Shown piece by piece: positions 34,300 through 46,005 of a stretch of 64,000 nt of DNA. Under the pieces are notes generated by a model. The model had not been told where the DNA came from and did not search any database. It was given only the letters and a program-made list of their open reading frames with translations. The DNA lies in assembly GCA_022575985.1 (NCBI GenBank), contig JAKSXM010000237.1, forward strand, positions 2,684,501-2,748,500, in the 5' to 3' direction. The DNA is from Anagrus nilaparvatae (Eukaryota > Arthropoda > Insecta > Hymenoptera > Mymaridae). Position 1 is the stretch's first letter. Every line of letters starts with the position of its first letter. The position numbers and the translations under genes are program-made.

Positions 34300-34715
34300 G
34301 CTATATATAATTAGTAGCTAATTTTTTTCTCCGAAAGTATTAATTTTAGAAACATCATTTTTACTCGATTTCTTGGATCCATAAATTATTCCTCAATTTA
34401 AAAATAAAAATTTTATCATTTTTTTTATAGCGTAATAGTCTAATTATGTCTTTTAGATATAATTACGCGGCTACACCAAAAACTGTCTATATAGCATATA
34501 GTTATCAGAAAAGAAGATTATGTACTAATGTAGGAAAATCTTTTTTTTTTTTACGTAAAAAACCTAATTTTTTCCATGAGAAGCTAAACTGACAATATAA
34601 ATGAAAATTCATTTTTAGGTTTTCTAATGACATTATACTTTGTTAGATAAAATAGAACATTAAGAACATTATGTTATTGCTACTGAGAAACTATTGTGCC
34701 AATTACTTGGCAGCG
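34300..34715 (-). repeat. Hairpin-ended repeat family, 5' fragment
   Basis: GTGCCAATTACTTGGCAGCG at 34696-34715 is the inverted 5' tip of the family (TGCCAA-GTAA-TTGGCA). AGTTTCTCAGTAGCAATAAC next to it matches the first 40 bases of copy 2 with few changes. Internal similarity fades by about 34300. Confidence 0.65.
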
Positions 34716-35530
34716 TTTTTTAATTTATTATAATATTAACTGTAAAAATAATTTTAAATTTTTATAAAAAATGTTAAAATTAATAGAAAATTATATTTGT
34801 AAAAAAGAAAATTATATTCGAGTATGTCATCATCCTATTAAAATATTTCACCGTACAAAACAATAGAAAAGTTTATTTTTAGAGATGGAAAGGGTTCTAG
34901 CCCGAGGTGCGTACCACCGAGGGTCATTAATGCAATATTTCTTTCTTGAGATAAATTTTGAAAAATAATAAAAATAATAATGGTTTACTAAAATTTATAA
35001 AAAAAGTTCATTATTTGCAATTATCATCATACTGTTCAATTGTTTTTATTAATGAATTAAACCATGGTTTCATTTCACATGATTAAACATGAAATATGAT
35101 TTTGAGGGGGTTGACGTTCATTTGTGCGCAGGGGGCTTTTTACCTAGTGAAATAAAAACATGTCATAAATGGCCTCTGTTAGGTACGTATGAAAAAGTTA
35201 GGTCATGATTAGCTGAATAACCTCCAGTTAGTTAGGTGGTGGGTTCAGCTATATTTATGGAGGAATATCCTGAAAACAATCATTTGAATGTAAGTTAAAT
35301 GGGGTGTCTATAAGCTGTAGTTCTCAAGTAATGCGCAGTTTAGGGAAAACAAATAGAAAAGATTAATAAGTCCCTAAAAAACTTTCTATTCCTTGAGTTA
35401 GACTAATTTTAGTATACACTTAGATTAATTTTAGTCCGATTTTTTAAAGTACTCTTTCCGTAAATATTTTTTTAGCTAGAATGTAAATTGCTAAGAATGG
35501 TAACATTGATTAAAAATTTATTTTGTTTAC
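34716..35530. other. Intronic sequence, nothing recognised
   Basis: Just 3' (in gene sense) of the spectrin exon. Two less AT-rich islets (34887-34930 and 35095-35330) have no recognisable coding or RNA features. Confidence 0.5.
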
Positions 35531-35536
35531 ATTTAC

Positions 35537-35775
35537 CTTAACAGTGCCTTTAAATTCATAATATTCTTGTAATAGCTGGTCATTTTCGAATCGGTGTTTG
35601 CCTGTTACCGTGTGAGTTGTCAAATGTAAATTGCCAGTACCTAGCATCCAATCTAGCACTTGTTTTGCACTACGCTCAAATAAAATGTACTGATGACATT
35701 GATCTAAATGTTTTTTACGGCGAGTCCAATGTTCAAGAACTTTATTTTCCTTTGATAAAAGTTCTTCTAGAATAA
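35537..35775 (-). CDS. trio: trio exon: spectrin repeat
   Basis: A 239-nt exon with acceptor TTATTTGTTTAG before 35775 (phase 2) and donor GTAAAT after 35537 (phase 0). It encodes about 79 residues including VLEHWTRRKKHLDQCHQYI, FERSAKQVLDWMLGTG, HLTTHTVTG and LLQEYYEFKGTVK. This matches the spectrin repeat immediately upstream of DH1 in Trio/Kalirin. It splices in phase to the exon starting at 22012, where the next residues (KIKLLLQLADNL) continue the same repeat. No stop or indel. Upstream exons are not visible between here and the right edge, so the upstream intron exceeds 28 kb and contains the 12.7-kb LTR element. Confidence 0.9.
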
Positions 35776-35779
35776 CTAA

Positions 35780-36509
35780 ACAAATAATAAGCTATATAGT
35801 TTTACTAAAAATAATTTTTTTTTTTGTATAAAGAAGCAATAAATTTACGAATACTTTAAGTATAGAAAATAGTTACGATAAAATATTTGTAAAAATAATG
35901 TTGTTCTTTTATGTTTTAAAGACAAAATTCGATTATTCACTAAGTAATTTTCATTTTCCTAAGGTAACATTATTTTAAATAATAAATAGAAACATATTTT
36001 TTAAAATATTGAAAGTTTATTGCCTTGACAATAAAGTCTTTGAAATGTGGAGAAATTATTTTTACAAGTAAAGAAAATATTGTTATCTCAAAAAACAATT
36101 TTTATTTAATTTTAACAAAAATTATGCACAATAATATTTATAAAAGTCTTTTTAAATCATAAAAATAGAGTAAAAACAAGAACAAGCTGAATAAAAAAAC
36201 CTTATAATTAGTTTATGTATAACCTTAACCTAAATGCATGGAACATGTTTCCTACAGCTAAACAAAATCACGTTTTTTTATATTTCTAACTCCAAAAATT
36301 TTTAACGAGTTTAGGGGTTTAAATTGGAGTGAGTAAGTAATAATGAATTTCTTAAAATTAGAACTACCGAGTAAGAAGAAATTAGAAATTATACCTAAAA
36401 ACAAAAATAACAATACATTTATAAATAGTAGTAGACTTTATTTTTTGCTAGTACATAAATTGTAATACATTATAATAATTTGTAATTTATATTTATTTGT
36501 AGGGATAAC
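35780..36509. other. Intronic AT-rich sequence, nothing recognised
   Basis: Between the spectrin exon and the LTR retrotransposon. No structure or ORF supported. Confidence 0.55.
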
Positions 36510-36513
36510 ATAG

Positions 36514-37274
36514 TGTTACGTATGGTAGGTCAAAATTGATATGCCTAACATTTGATATATATATATATATATATAGTAAACCCTATATCCGATAGCTGTA
36601 TTAATATTACAGACGAGATAGGAACCCGCAGGTGCATTTCTGCTGATGCTGATTTAGCACAATAGCGTGGGACCAAAAGTCAGCTATGACATAAATTAGT
36701 AGGGATTTATAGGCGTTATAAACTGCATAAATCCCACCTCGCGATTCTTAGTAATAATTAGGGACGCCTCCGCTAATTGGACGTGACGAGACCGACGCTT
36801 TTTTGTATTGGACGTTTCCCCCAAAATCTCGCAATTTGGGCAGATTCATTTTAGATTATATATTGCCCTTCAGGCACCCAAATTGTATTCTTTAGAATCA
36901 TAACCATCATTAATTAGAGTACTAACTCCCGTTATTAAGTATCTTTTATAATTCATTTGACTTAAGGACTTAGACAGTTTTATTATCTATACTTTTAATC
37001 AATAAAGTGAAAGTTATATATCAAATCAGTTATCAGTTATTATTGTGACAATTCCTTCTGTAATTAAGAACTTAACCTCAGGTTAGGTTCATCCAGCTTA
37101 GATCGAACTCGGACTCATCTACAAATATATCAACTATAAACCAACCAAAATATAACCATCAAACTTAATAAAATACCTGGGGCAGTCAATATCCCCAGGA
37201 TAAACTTATATTTCATATATTCATAATTACTTATATTTACGTATCCCTTGGATAAAGCCTCAGGATACGTTACA
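36514..37274 (+). repeat. 5' LTR of the 12.7-kb element
   Basis: 761 bp, TGTTACGTATGG...GGATACGTTACA. It differs from the 3' LTR by about a dozen substitutions and a 6-bp deletion (one GCTGAT unit), roughly 2% divergence by eye. TATA-like (TA)n is near 36555-36575. A possible primer site TTGGCTCCCTAAAAGG starts six bases after its end; I cannot name the tRNA. Confidence 0.92.
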
Positions 37275-37624
37275 TAAATTGGCTCCCTAAAAGGAAAGCT
37301 GGTAGGAAGGAACAAGAGCATATTGCCTATCAAGATATCATTTACATTATATGGCAAAGAAAGGATTACGTTTTTGCCAAAAAGTTAAAAAAGAAACAAA
37401 AATAGATAATAAAAAAAAAAAAAAAAAAAAAAAAATTTTTTTTTGACTACGAAATTTCATCAATACACGAAATTAACTATAATGTACTAGTAACTATAAA
37501 TTACACAATTGGACTCAATAAAAAAATCAACTCCAATCAATCAAATATACAAGACCAGTGAAAGAAAAAAATTTTTAAAGCTGTTATACCACACAATACC
37601 ATCTAAAGAAATTTATCTACATCT

Positions 37625-37790
37625 TCGCCAAGCAGTTTCTGGAAAAATTTTTTTTGCCAAGCTGTAGCCAAGCTGTATATTGCTAAGCTGTAGCCTAGCT
37701 GAATATTGCCAAGCTGTAGCTAAGCTGTATATTGTCATGCCGTAGCCAAGCTGTTCATTTTTTTTTATCATTGCCAAGCAGTTTTAGGAC
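37625..37790 (+). repeat. GCCAAGCTGTA minisatellite in retroelement leader
   Basis: Variants of TTGCCAAGCTGTAGCCAAGC and TGTATATTG recur with a period of about 38 bp (three to four units) between the 5' LTR and gag. A splice-donor-like AATGTAAGTACC lies shortly after, at 37853-37864. Confidence 0.75.
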
Positions 37791-37990
37791 CTATCCAACA
37801 AATCATGGGAAAATATAATGGAATTCAGGACCGTTGTTATAACTACAATTTTAATGTAAGTACCTTAAAAATATTTTTTTTATTTTTAAATCTCCGAGAC
37901 ATTTCAAAATTTTTACAAAAAAAAAATTTTTTTTTAAAATCCTTCTTATAAACAAATAAACAATCTCGTAAATTTTTTCGTAAAACTATT

Positions 37991-39205
37991 ATGCCAAATA
38001 ATTCTTGGCGTCAACCGCGAGATACATTTTCTGATACTGAATCAATTAATAGTGAAGTAAACCGAACCATGGACGGCCCTTAAAGTAACCCGCCCAATAA
38101 TATAGATGTAGCCAATTTAGCCCAAGAACTTCTCAATTTAGAAATGCTACGACAACGCGAACAAATGACAAATATAATTAACGCTGAAAGAGCACTAAAT
38201 TTAGAAATAACAAACGAAATTCTGAACGATATTGAAAATAATGATTAAATTCGTAATAATGCAGTACTAAACCCACCAAACAACAATAATAATAGACATA
38301 GATTAAATAATACCGTCCCACTTATAACTGCTATTGCAAATATACCCGATTTTTCTGGTCAACCACAAACCCTACAAGCTTTTTTCAAAGTTTTGAAAGA
38401 CATTGTTAAAACATATGGAACAGGATGTGAACAATTTTTGTTAATTTCAATCCCTCGTCGCCTTAAAGGCCGAGCATACGACGCTTACGCAGGAATTGCT
38501 CCTAATTACACCAGTTTAGAAAATTTTTTACAAGATTTAAAATTAAGTTTTGGAGGTATCACTGACGCAGATACTATTAAATTAGATATGAGACAGGCTG
38601 AACAAAATCCTGGCGAACCAGTCGCCGATTACGCCCTACGCGTACAAAATTTAGAACAAGCTTTACATGCAATTTATGATTCATCGGTTAGCTTAACCGC
38701 AAACGAAAAAGAACAATGGAAAAAGCGAACTAGTATTGAAGCCCTTGAATGCTTTCTTTTTGGATTAAGAAATCCTCCAGAATATAGAGTAGCCTCAAAA
38801 AAACGAAAAACTTTACGAGAAGCTGCTAATATTGCAGTAAACCTTGAAGGTAGACGTCGCTCTGTACAAAGACATGAATTTTGTACATTAAAACATACAC
38901 CAGTTATTCCAGCTGAATCAAACTCCCATGCGACGGACGACAAATCTAGTGTCACCACAGCCACAACTTCTAAAATATTCAATTTAATGAATCAAATTTT
39001 AGAAATACAAAGATTACATAATGAAATGGGTAATGCAGCAGGTATACGCGCTACTGCCGCTGAAACTTCAAAAAAGCAATGTATTTTCTGTAAAAGTAAT
39101 AGTCACGATATATCCCAATGTAAAGATTTATTTAAATCTGTTGAGAAGGAAAAATCAAACATCCTACCGAAACCCAAGAACCCGATATTGCAATTACAAC
39201 TTTAA
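37991..39205 (+). pseudogene. gag of the 12.7-kb LTR element (two in-frame stops)
   Basis: The frame starting ATG-CCA-AAT at 37991 is continuous to 39205 except for TAA at 38081-38083 and TAA at 38246-38248. The capsid-like region contains IANIPDFSGQPQTLQAFFK, IPRRLKGRAYDAY and EPVADYALRVQNLEQAL. Near the end is CIFCKSNSHDISQC, a perfect C-x2-C-x4-H-x4-C zinc knuckle. This is a Ty3/gypsy-type Gag. After the knuckle the frame closes, but a neighbouring frame carries on with an Asn-rich tail. Both stops are one C-to-T change away from CAA. Whether Gag is produced from this copy is doubtful. Confidence 0.85.
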
Positions 39206-39771
39206 CTCCTGTTTTTGAAAATTACCCCCAAAATTATCCACCACCTTGGTGGCAACCAAATAGAGGAAACAATTATAATCGTTATAATTATAATAATCAG
39301 AGTTATAATAGAGGAGGTCGAAACTATAAAAATAACCCATTTAATCAAAATTTTAATCAATATCCAAATAATCAGCAAAATTTTAATTCATATCAAAATT
39401 TTAATGGATACCCTAATAATCAAAATTTTAACCCAAATAATCCCCAAAACTATAACAATAATCGCGGTCAATTTCGCGGTAATAATAGAAATCGTAATTT
39501 TAACAGAGAAAATTTTTCAAATAATTCTTATCCTAATAACTTTTATCAAAATTATTCAAATCAAAATATGATGGAAAACCAAAATTTCCCTCCCCAAAAT
39601 CATAATTATTCTAACCAAGGCCAAAATTATGACCAAAGCCAAAATGTTGCTCCAAATTACTTCCAAAATGAAAATAATCAGAATTTCCCTCCTAATATAG
39701 ATAATCCAATTCAACAACCCAATAACCCTTCTAACAATGCAAAAAATTTCCAAACTGCTGAAAATAAATGA
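39145..39771 (+). pseudogene. Asn/Gln/Tyr/Pro-rich Gag tail in a shifted frame
   Basis: From about 39145 the third frame is open to the TGA at 39769-39771. It reads DIAITTLTPVFENYPQ, PPPWWQPNRGNNYNRYNYNN, RGQFRGNNRNRNF and FPPQNHNYSNQGQNYDQSQN. This low-complexity RG/N/Q-rich segment, over 190 residues, looks like a nucleic-acid-binding disordered tail. It follows the knuckle with only a one-base shift in the run GAAGGAAAAA near 39140. The shift may be a mutation or a ribosomal slip site. Confidence 0.65.
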
Positions 39772-42185
39772 GAAAAACATTTAAACTAGTTACCTGCCCA
39801 TTCTCGAGTGAGTTTGGGCCAAAATTAAGTTATGATTCTGACACTTTTTATAAAAATGCAATTCAGAAAACCTTTTATAATAGAACATTACCTTCAATTT
39901 TAAACCTTAATAATGATAAAATAAACGTTTCAAACACAATACCTTTTGAAACCCGAAATAATACAGAAAATTTTAGTCCTTTTTCAAATACTACCCTAGA
40001 AAAAGACTTTACTTCAAATAATGAAAAATTAACCCCTGAACCAGAAATAAATTTTAGTTTTGAAAAACCGAAATCAATTCTTAAGCCAAAAATAAAATCC
40101 TCTACAAATTCTGAAAAATTAAAAATAATACCTTAGACCGAATCTGATTTAGACTTAAGTATTGAAAAACCTAAAGAAATTCTTTATTTTCCAGCAATTA
40201 ATAAAACCCCTAGTTTAACCATTGAGAAATCAAAATTAACTTTTAAACTAGAAGATTCTTTTCCTTTTTCAACTAACTTTAAAAATTTAGAACCAAAAAT
40301 TTTTTTAAACCCTAAAACAGTAAAACAAACACTTGAACCCTTAAAAATAACAGAAATTACTTCAATCCCTGAAACAGATAAAAATTTAAGCTCAACTATC
40401 GAAAAATCAAGAGAAACCCCTATACCAAAAATTTCCCACCCCTTTTTAACAAATAATAAAATCCCTATTTTAAACTTGGAAAAATCAAAATTAACTCAAA
40501 AACCTTTAAAAACTTATGAAATTATTTCACTAAAATCACAACCTAACCCTATACAAAGAATAGTTACATTTAATCTTAAAAACAAATCTGGTTCTGAAAA
40601 TGATAGCCCCCCTCTAGAAAATTATTCAAAATCTCCTTTATTTATGGCAAAAAGAAAAAGAAACACAAGAAATAAAAATTTATCTGATTATAATAACAAA
40701 ATAATAACGAAAAATATATTAAATAATAAAATGAATAGATTCAGTCCATTAACAAACTCTATTTCCGATAAGAACATCGAAATTGATTCAAAAAAATGTA
40801 AAACAACAATTAGCAAATAACAACCCGAAACAAATAAGGAAACGATTACAGAAAATTACCCAGCTACTGTTGACTCTATCAAAGGAAAAATTTTATTTGA
40901 AGCATCACTCGGCGTAAACTTTACAGACAAAGATCCAGAAACCATAATTCACAAAAAAAAGAATCTGTATAAATTCTGAGAACAAAAAAAGCTTAAGTAT
41001 AGATAAAATTATTGAATAATTAGAAAATAACGACACTGAAATCATGAAAGTTGACAATGAAAATAATAAAACTAATATTGCCTTGATATTTGCACCTAAC
41101 AAAAGCAAAAAAGATACTTATAAACAAATTATAATCGATACAAACGTATTCAATCGCTATGACAAAATAGATAAATGTAGTGAAAGTTACGAACAACTTT
41201 TTAGGTATCTAGATGTAAGTAACTATAGTGACTGTTTATTTTTCAGTCTTAGAATTTTATTAAGTAATAATATGAGTATCAATGAATATAACAATAATTT
41301 AAAAATAAGTAAACCCCTAAAACATTGCAAAAATCCTGACGGGATCTTTCACATTTTAAACAAGAAAAAAAATGGGAAGATAGCGATTGCGTACACATTT
41401 TTGCCAAAGAATATAAAATGAATATTTTAATACGAATTTTTAACTCCGACAAATTATATATCCCAAAAACGTGGGATAAAGCTTTTCAGGTGCTCTCTTT
41501 AAAAGCGTTGAACGCAGATCCTACTAAAATTAAACAAATCAATACATTTATATCACCTTTGAACGAAACCTCCATGTCTTTGTTCCATGCCATTCAAAAA
41601 GAAAAAAATATAAATTATGCTAATACAAATGAAATTTCACTTCAAGAAGAAATAATAGACATCGCTGAACTCAAAATAACTGAAACACCTATCTCTAAAA
41701 AGGTTGGCATCTTGGTACAACAAAACGAAACAAACCTTACATGTAATGTACTTTAAACCAAAACCACTTATATATTGGAAAAAGCGACAGTAGAACCTAA
41801 ACCACTTCCACCTGAAGAATTCAAATCCAAAATAGATTATGTACAACAGACTGAAACCAAATTTACGCTGAAAAACATCATCCAAAAACAAAAACTGGCT
41901 CCAAAATCCTCACTAGACGTTTCGCAAACCTATCAAGATAAATCAGATTTTCAGAAATTTTTCAGAATTTTGTTTGTTTTTTTGTATCACATATCTATAG
42001 CAAATTTTATTTCCAAAAAATGGGACTTAGCACTGGACTTAATAAAATTTAATATGAAAAATTGGACAGGGCTTATCAGTCAGGGTACAATTGATTGGTT
42101 ACCTAAACCGCCCGAGTTCTACTATTCCAGTTCTATTATTGCAGTACGCCCACCTAGGGCTCCACCTTGGCCAAAGATTTTATAG
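39768..42185 (+). pseudogene. Second long ORF of the 12.7-kb element, with OTU-like segment, multiply stopped
   Basis: One frame from ATG 39768 continues to about 40980 with stops at 40134 (TAG), 40818 (TAA) and 40977 (TGA). After a frame change it runs 41044-41370, then after a slip in an A-run it continues to 42185 with one TAA at 41754. The first half is a Lys/Pro/Ser/Thr-rich disordered region with a degenerate recurring motif (FEKPKSILKPK, LSIEKPKEIL, LTIEKSKLTF, LNLEKSKLTQ). The second half includes YSDCLFFSLRILL and, in the next frame, KWEDSDCVHIFAKEY and MNILIRIF. These resemble the catalytic-Cys block and following strand of OTU cysteine proteases. The expected OTU histidine was not found. 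No RT, integrase or envelope features. The role is unknown and the OTU call tentative. Confidence 0.5.
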
Positions 42186-43738
42186 GATCGACACATTTTA
42201 CTATCTACTGGACAAAGTAGTAAATTAATAACATTTCTTAATAGATTTAATTAATTTAATTAATCTTAATAGTTATAATTCTTTTTAAAAAAATTTACAA
42301 ACAAAAAAAAAACAAAAAAAAAAAAAATTTTTTTTATGTAACTAGCTATATTTTTTACCTAATACTTTACATTATTAATCTATCGTCCGGATTTGAACCT
42401 AATTGGATTAGAAACTCATTTACTAACAATACACCTACAACCATAATTAACCGAAAACATCGTATTCATATCTAAAATATAACTACTAAGTATTTTTTTT
42501 TCACAGCATACATATTCAATCAAATACGCATATTTAAGATACAGCCTTAATTATAATTTTCCATCTTATCAAACCTTTACTTAAACTAATGAGTAAAAAT
42601 TTTATTGAAAGACAATTAGCATACAATTTTTTTTTTATGTTAAAATATTATGTTTTTTATTTGTTCTTTTTTTGAATGATAATAGAGATACGATAAACGA
42701 AAATTTATTTAAAAATTTTTTTTTTGAATTAAATAATAATTTTTACCAACTCAAAGAAAATTTTTTTTTACAAAAAAAAACATGAAAAGTCTCTATATAA
42801 TTTTCTTCCTCGATAATAGACAACCTATAACAATAAAAATGTATTGAAATAAAAATGAAATAAATCTTTGAAATAAATAGATTATAAGTACGTAATATAT
42901 AAGTAAATAATAGTATATAAGTATAAAGAACAAAAATGACGAAAATTATATAAAGATAGAAATAACTTAAAATTAAAGTATAAAGGTTTTAAAATTGAAG
43001 TGTTTTTTAACCATGAAGTGATAGATTTTATAGTTGATAAATTTAAAGTTCTGTTAAATATAATACATATGAATAAGTATTAATGATTTACAATATTTTA
43101 TTATATTTTTTTCTATCTCAAAGTTTTACGTATTCCCAGAAAATTTTACATGAGTTAGTTTCAAAACGTTTATTACGATGTTAGTAGGTTAATTCAAATT
43201 TCTCTAAGACATCCTTAAATATCTGTGAAAAACCAGTGAAAAACACAGATTGACAGATTTAAATAATTTTTTTTTCACATGCAAATTCTATAAAAATCTT
43301 TTAAATATTAAAAAAAAATTTTAGGTTCACAACTATATTCAGATTATGATCTTTGATAATTATTTTTACCCATATATATAATTGTAATTTCTTATACTAA
43401 CCAATATATTCATATTTACTATAAATCTACTATATACATACCTAATTCATAACTATTATTAGCTTACAATTATCACTTAATCAACTAATCATAAACATAA
43501 TCTAAATATATTCTAACATAAATTACTTTGGATTTAACAAATACGTAATTTTTTATCGTGCCTTTATAAAAAAATTTACAAAAAAAAAGACCACCCCTGA
43601 CAACCGGATTAAATAAGTATTTTATAGAGTTTTTCTTTATATATGTATTTATATAAATTAAGTTTGCACAAATATCCTTATACAATCCTTGGAATTCTTA
43701 GATTATGAAGTTAAATTAAAAATCAACGATATAAGAAA

Positions 43739-43771
<33 letters not shown>

Positions 43772-44985
43772 AATAACTAATGAAAAATTAAGAGACAGAA
43801 ATTTTGCCGGACAACCAGAGACGTGAATCACATTCATAATTATAGAGATAAAATTTTTATAATCTTTGTTTGTATACAGTTTTGGCCTTGAGACTGAAAT
43901 GACATAATATTATCAAAACAGCTGATCTTAAAGACTGCTTAATTGCACTTTATAAATTATACTAAATCACATGGAGTGAAAGAGGGGATAACCAACTTAT
44001 TAACACATATACAATTTTTATTACAATACTACTGCAACATTCATTTTTTTTTTGCCCAACCAAGATCTCACTTCAACTTCAAAGAAACGCAAAATTAAAT
44101 GTGCATTACTGTATAAATTAATACACAATTCTCATAGACGAGCAATGTTCTCAACTAAGAAAATCTCTTGTACTATAAGAATGATTAATGGAAATATTAT
44201 TAAATAATAATATATATGCAAAAAAATTGGCAATCCATAATGTATGAACAAAAAAAATGCTTCTGAGAGCTTATAAACCAGACGAGAAGCTGTATAACCG
44301 ACTAATTGTAACAACCAATTAACTGTATCCTAGTATCTTGAAGCCGATATCAAAAGAAAACAAAACTTTGTTTAAACTAGTGCTGTTATTAACTAACTCA
44401 CCAACGCTGTATAGCGTTCCTTAATCTGAGACAAGTCACATATTTGCGTATATCTCATCGACACTCAACTTGGGTATATGAAAATTGCAGGAAAGTTTTT
44501 TTCTCTATAAATAATTAATCCAATTTTCATAAATTTACCTCTCTCTTTCTCTTGCGATTTGTAAGTAACATAAAGTTTTGCAAAAATTTTTCTGAAACAA
44601 CCTTTTTTGTCATTCTGGTATCAAGCATACACCTGTGTATAAATATTATGAAAACTATTGTTTAAAATTTTTTATTTCTTATTGTCTTAACAATTTCATA
44701 TCTCTGTTTTTCTTGCTCCATTTGACTTTCTCAATACAAAATTTTTTATACAAATAAATTAAAAATAAACATTTACGTACAAAAAAAAATAGAGAGAAAG
44801 AGGAGAAAAGGAGGGAAACCATACACAACACAAAGCGAATAATAAAAATATTAATTTCATTTTTTTTTCTCACTCACGCGTTCATTATATGGCAACATTG
44901 TAAGTATACATTCATGAATAAAATCTCTTAAATACTCTTAACCGCGCATCCGAAAACTTTTATATAAAAATTATAAGAATTATAA
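42186..44985. other. Noncoding AT-rich interior of the 12.7-kb element
   Basis: Stops are dense in all frames. It includes an A-run at 43741-43768 and several T-runs. Nothing protein-coding recognised. Confidence 0.6.
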
Positions 44986-45221
44986 AAATTATAAAATTAT
45001 TACAAAAATTTTTTATATAAATTTGCTTAGTCTCCTCCTATAAAATACAAAATTTTTATATAAATTTGCTCAGTCTCCTCCATATAGAAAAATTGCTCAG
45101 TCTCCTCCTATAAATATAAAATTTTTATATAAATTTGCTCAGTCCCCTCCATATACAAAAATTGCTCAGTCTCCTCCTATAAAATATAAAATTTTTATAT
45201 AAATTTCCTCAGTCTCCTCCA

Positions 45222-45257
<36 letters not shown>

Positions 45258-45415
45258 CTCAGTCTCCTCCTATAAAATATAAAATTTTTCATATAAATTT
45301 CCTCAGTCTCCTCCAGATACAAAAATTGCTCAGTCTCCTCCTATAAAATATAAAATTTTTCATATAAATTTCCTCAGTCTCCTCCACATATAAAAATTGC
45401 TCAGTCTCCTCCAAA
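44985..45415 (+). repeat. CTCAGTCTCCTCC tandem array inside the LTR element
   Basis: Alternating blocks ATTGCTCAGTCTCCTCCTAT and AAATTTGCTCAGTCTCCTCC are joined by AT-rich linkers. There are about 11 CAGTCTCCTCC occurrences, spaced roughly 30-50 bp (higher-order period about 75-110 bp), interrupted by a long A-run at 45225-45254. The motif is pyrimidine-rich on the plus strand. Confidence 0.85.
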
Positions 45416-45796
45416 ATTATCTTTACCATAACATATACATTTATTTACTACTATACCGACATTCACATACTTATTTTATCCCCTATATAATAAATTATAC
45501 ATTATTCAACAATCCTAAACCAAATTTAAAATTACTTCATTAAAATTGACCCCATAGCAGCCAAATTTTACGCCAAAAAGTAAAATATATTAAAATTTCT
45601 TAAAATTTATAATTTTTAACCCTTTAAACTATAAAAATTTTAATTTAAAATCATGAAATTTAATTAGATTGTATGATTTTTAAAACCAATTCAATAATTT
45701 TCTTATCGATAGATACATTTATATCATTTTTTTTTAATTCCTTAATTTATAAAATTTTAAAATATAATATTTTATTAATTCGTTCCTTTCATAAAT

Positions 45797-46005
45797 TTAA
45801 ATTAAAAGATATTAATATTGGTCAATATGGAACATAAAAATAACAATATAATTATTGCTTTGCGAAATAAACCATTTAAATTCTTTTAGGTCAGTAATAA
45901 GACTGACAAATAATTTTCCATCAATTTTATTTAAAGCAATAATTATATTGTTATTTTTATGTTCCATATTGACCAATATTAATATCTTTTAATTTATAAA
46001 ATTTT
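45797..46005. repeat. Near-perfect hairpin inside the LTR element
   Basis: Arms of about 60 bp: AAATTAAAAGATATTAATAT and GGTCAATATGGAACATAAAA on the left, with exact complements on the right (TTTTATGTTCCATATTGACC). The loop is about 75 bp. Almost no mismatches, unlike the older MITEs around. This could be a very recent foldback insertion or a structured part of the element RNA. Confidence 0.85.

Noticed and set aside
39215..39571. 118-codon Ile-rich ORF
   Set aside because: It is an alternate frame of the Asn-rich Gag tail; the AAT/AAC repeats read as ATA/ATT give poly-Ile.
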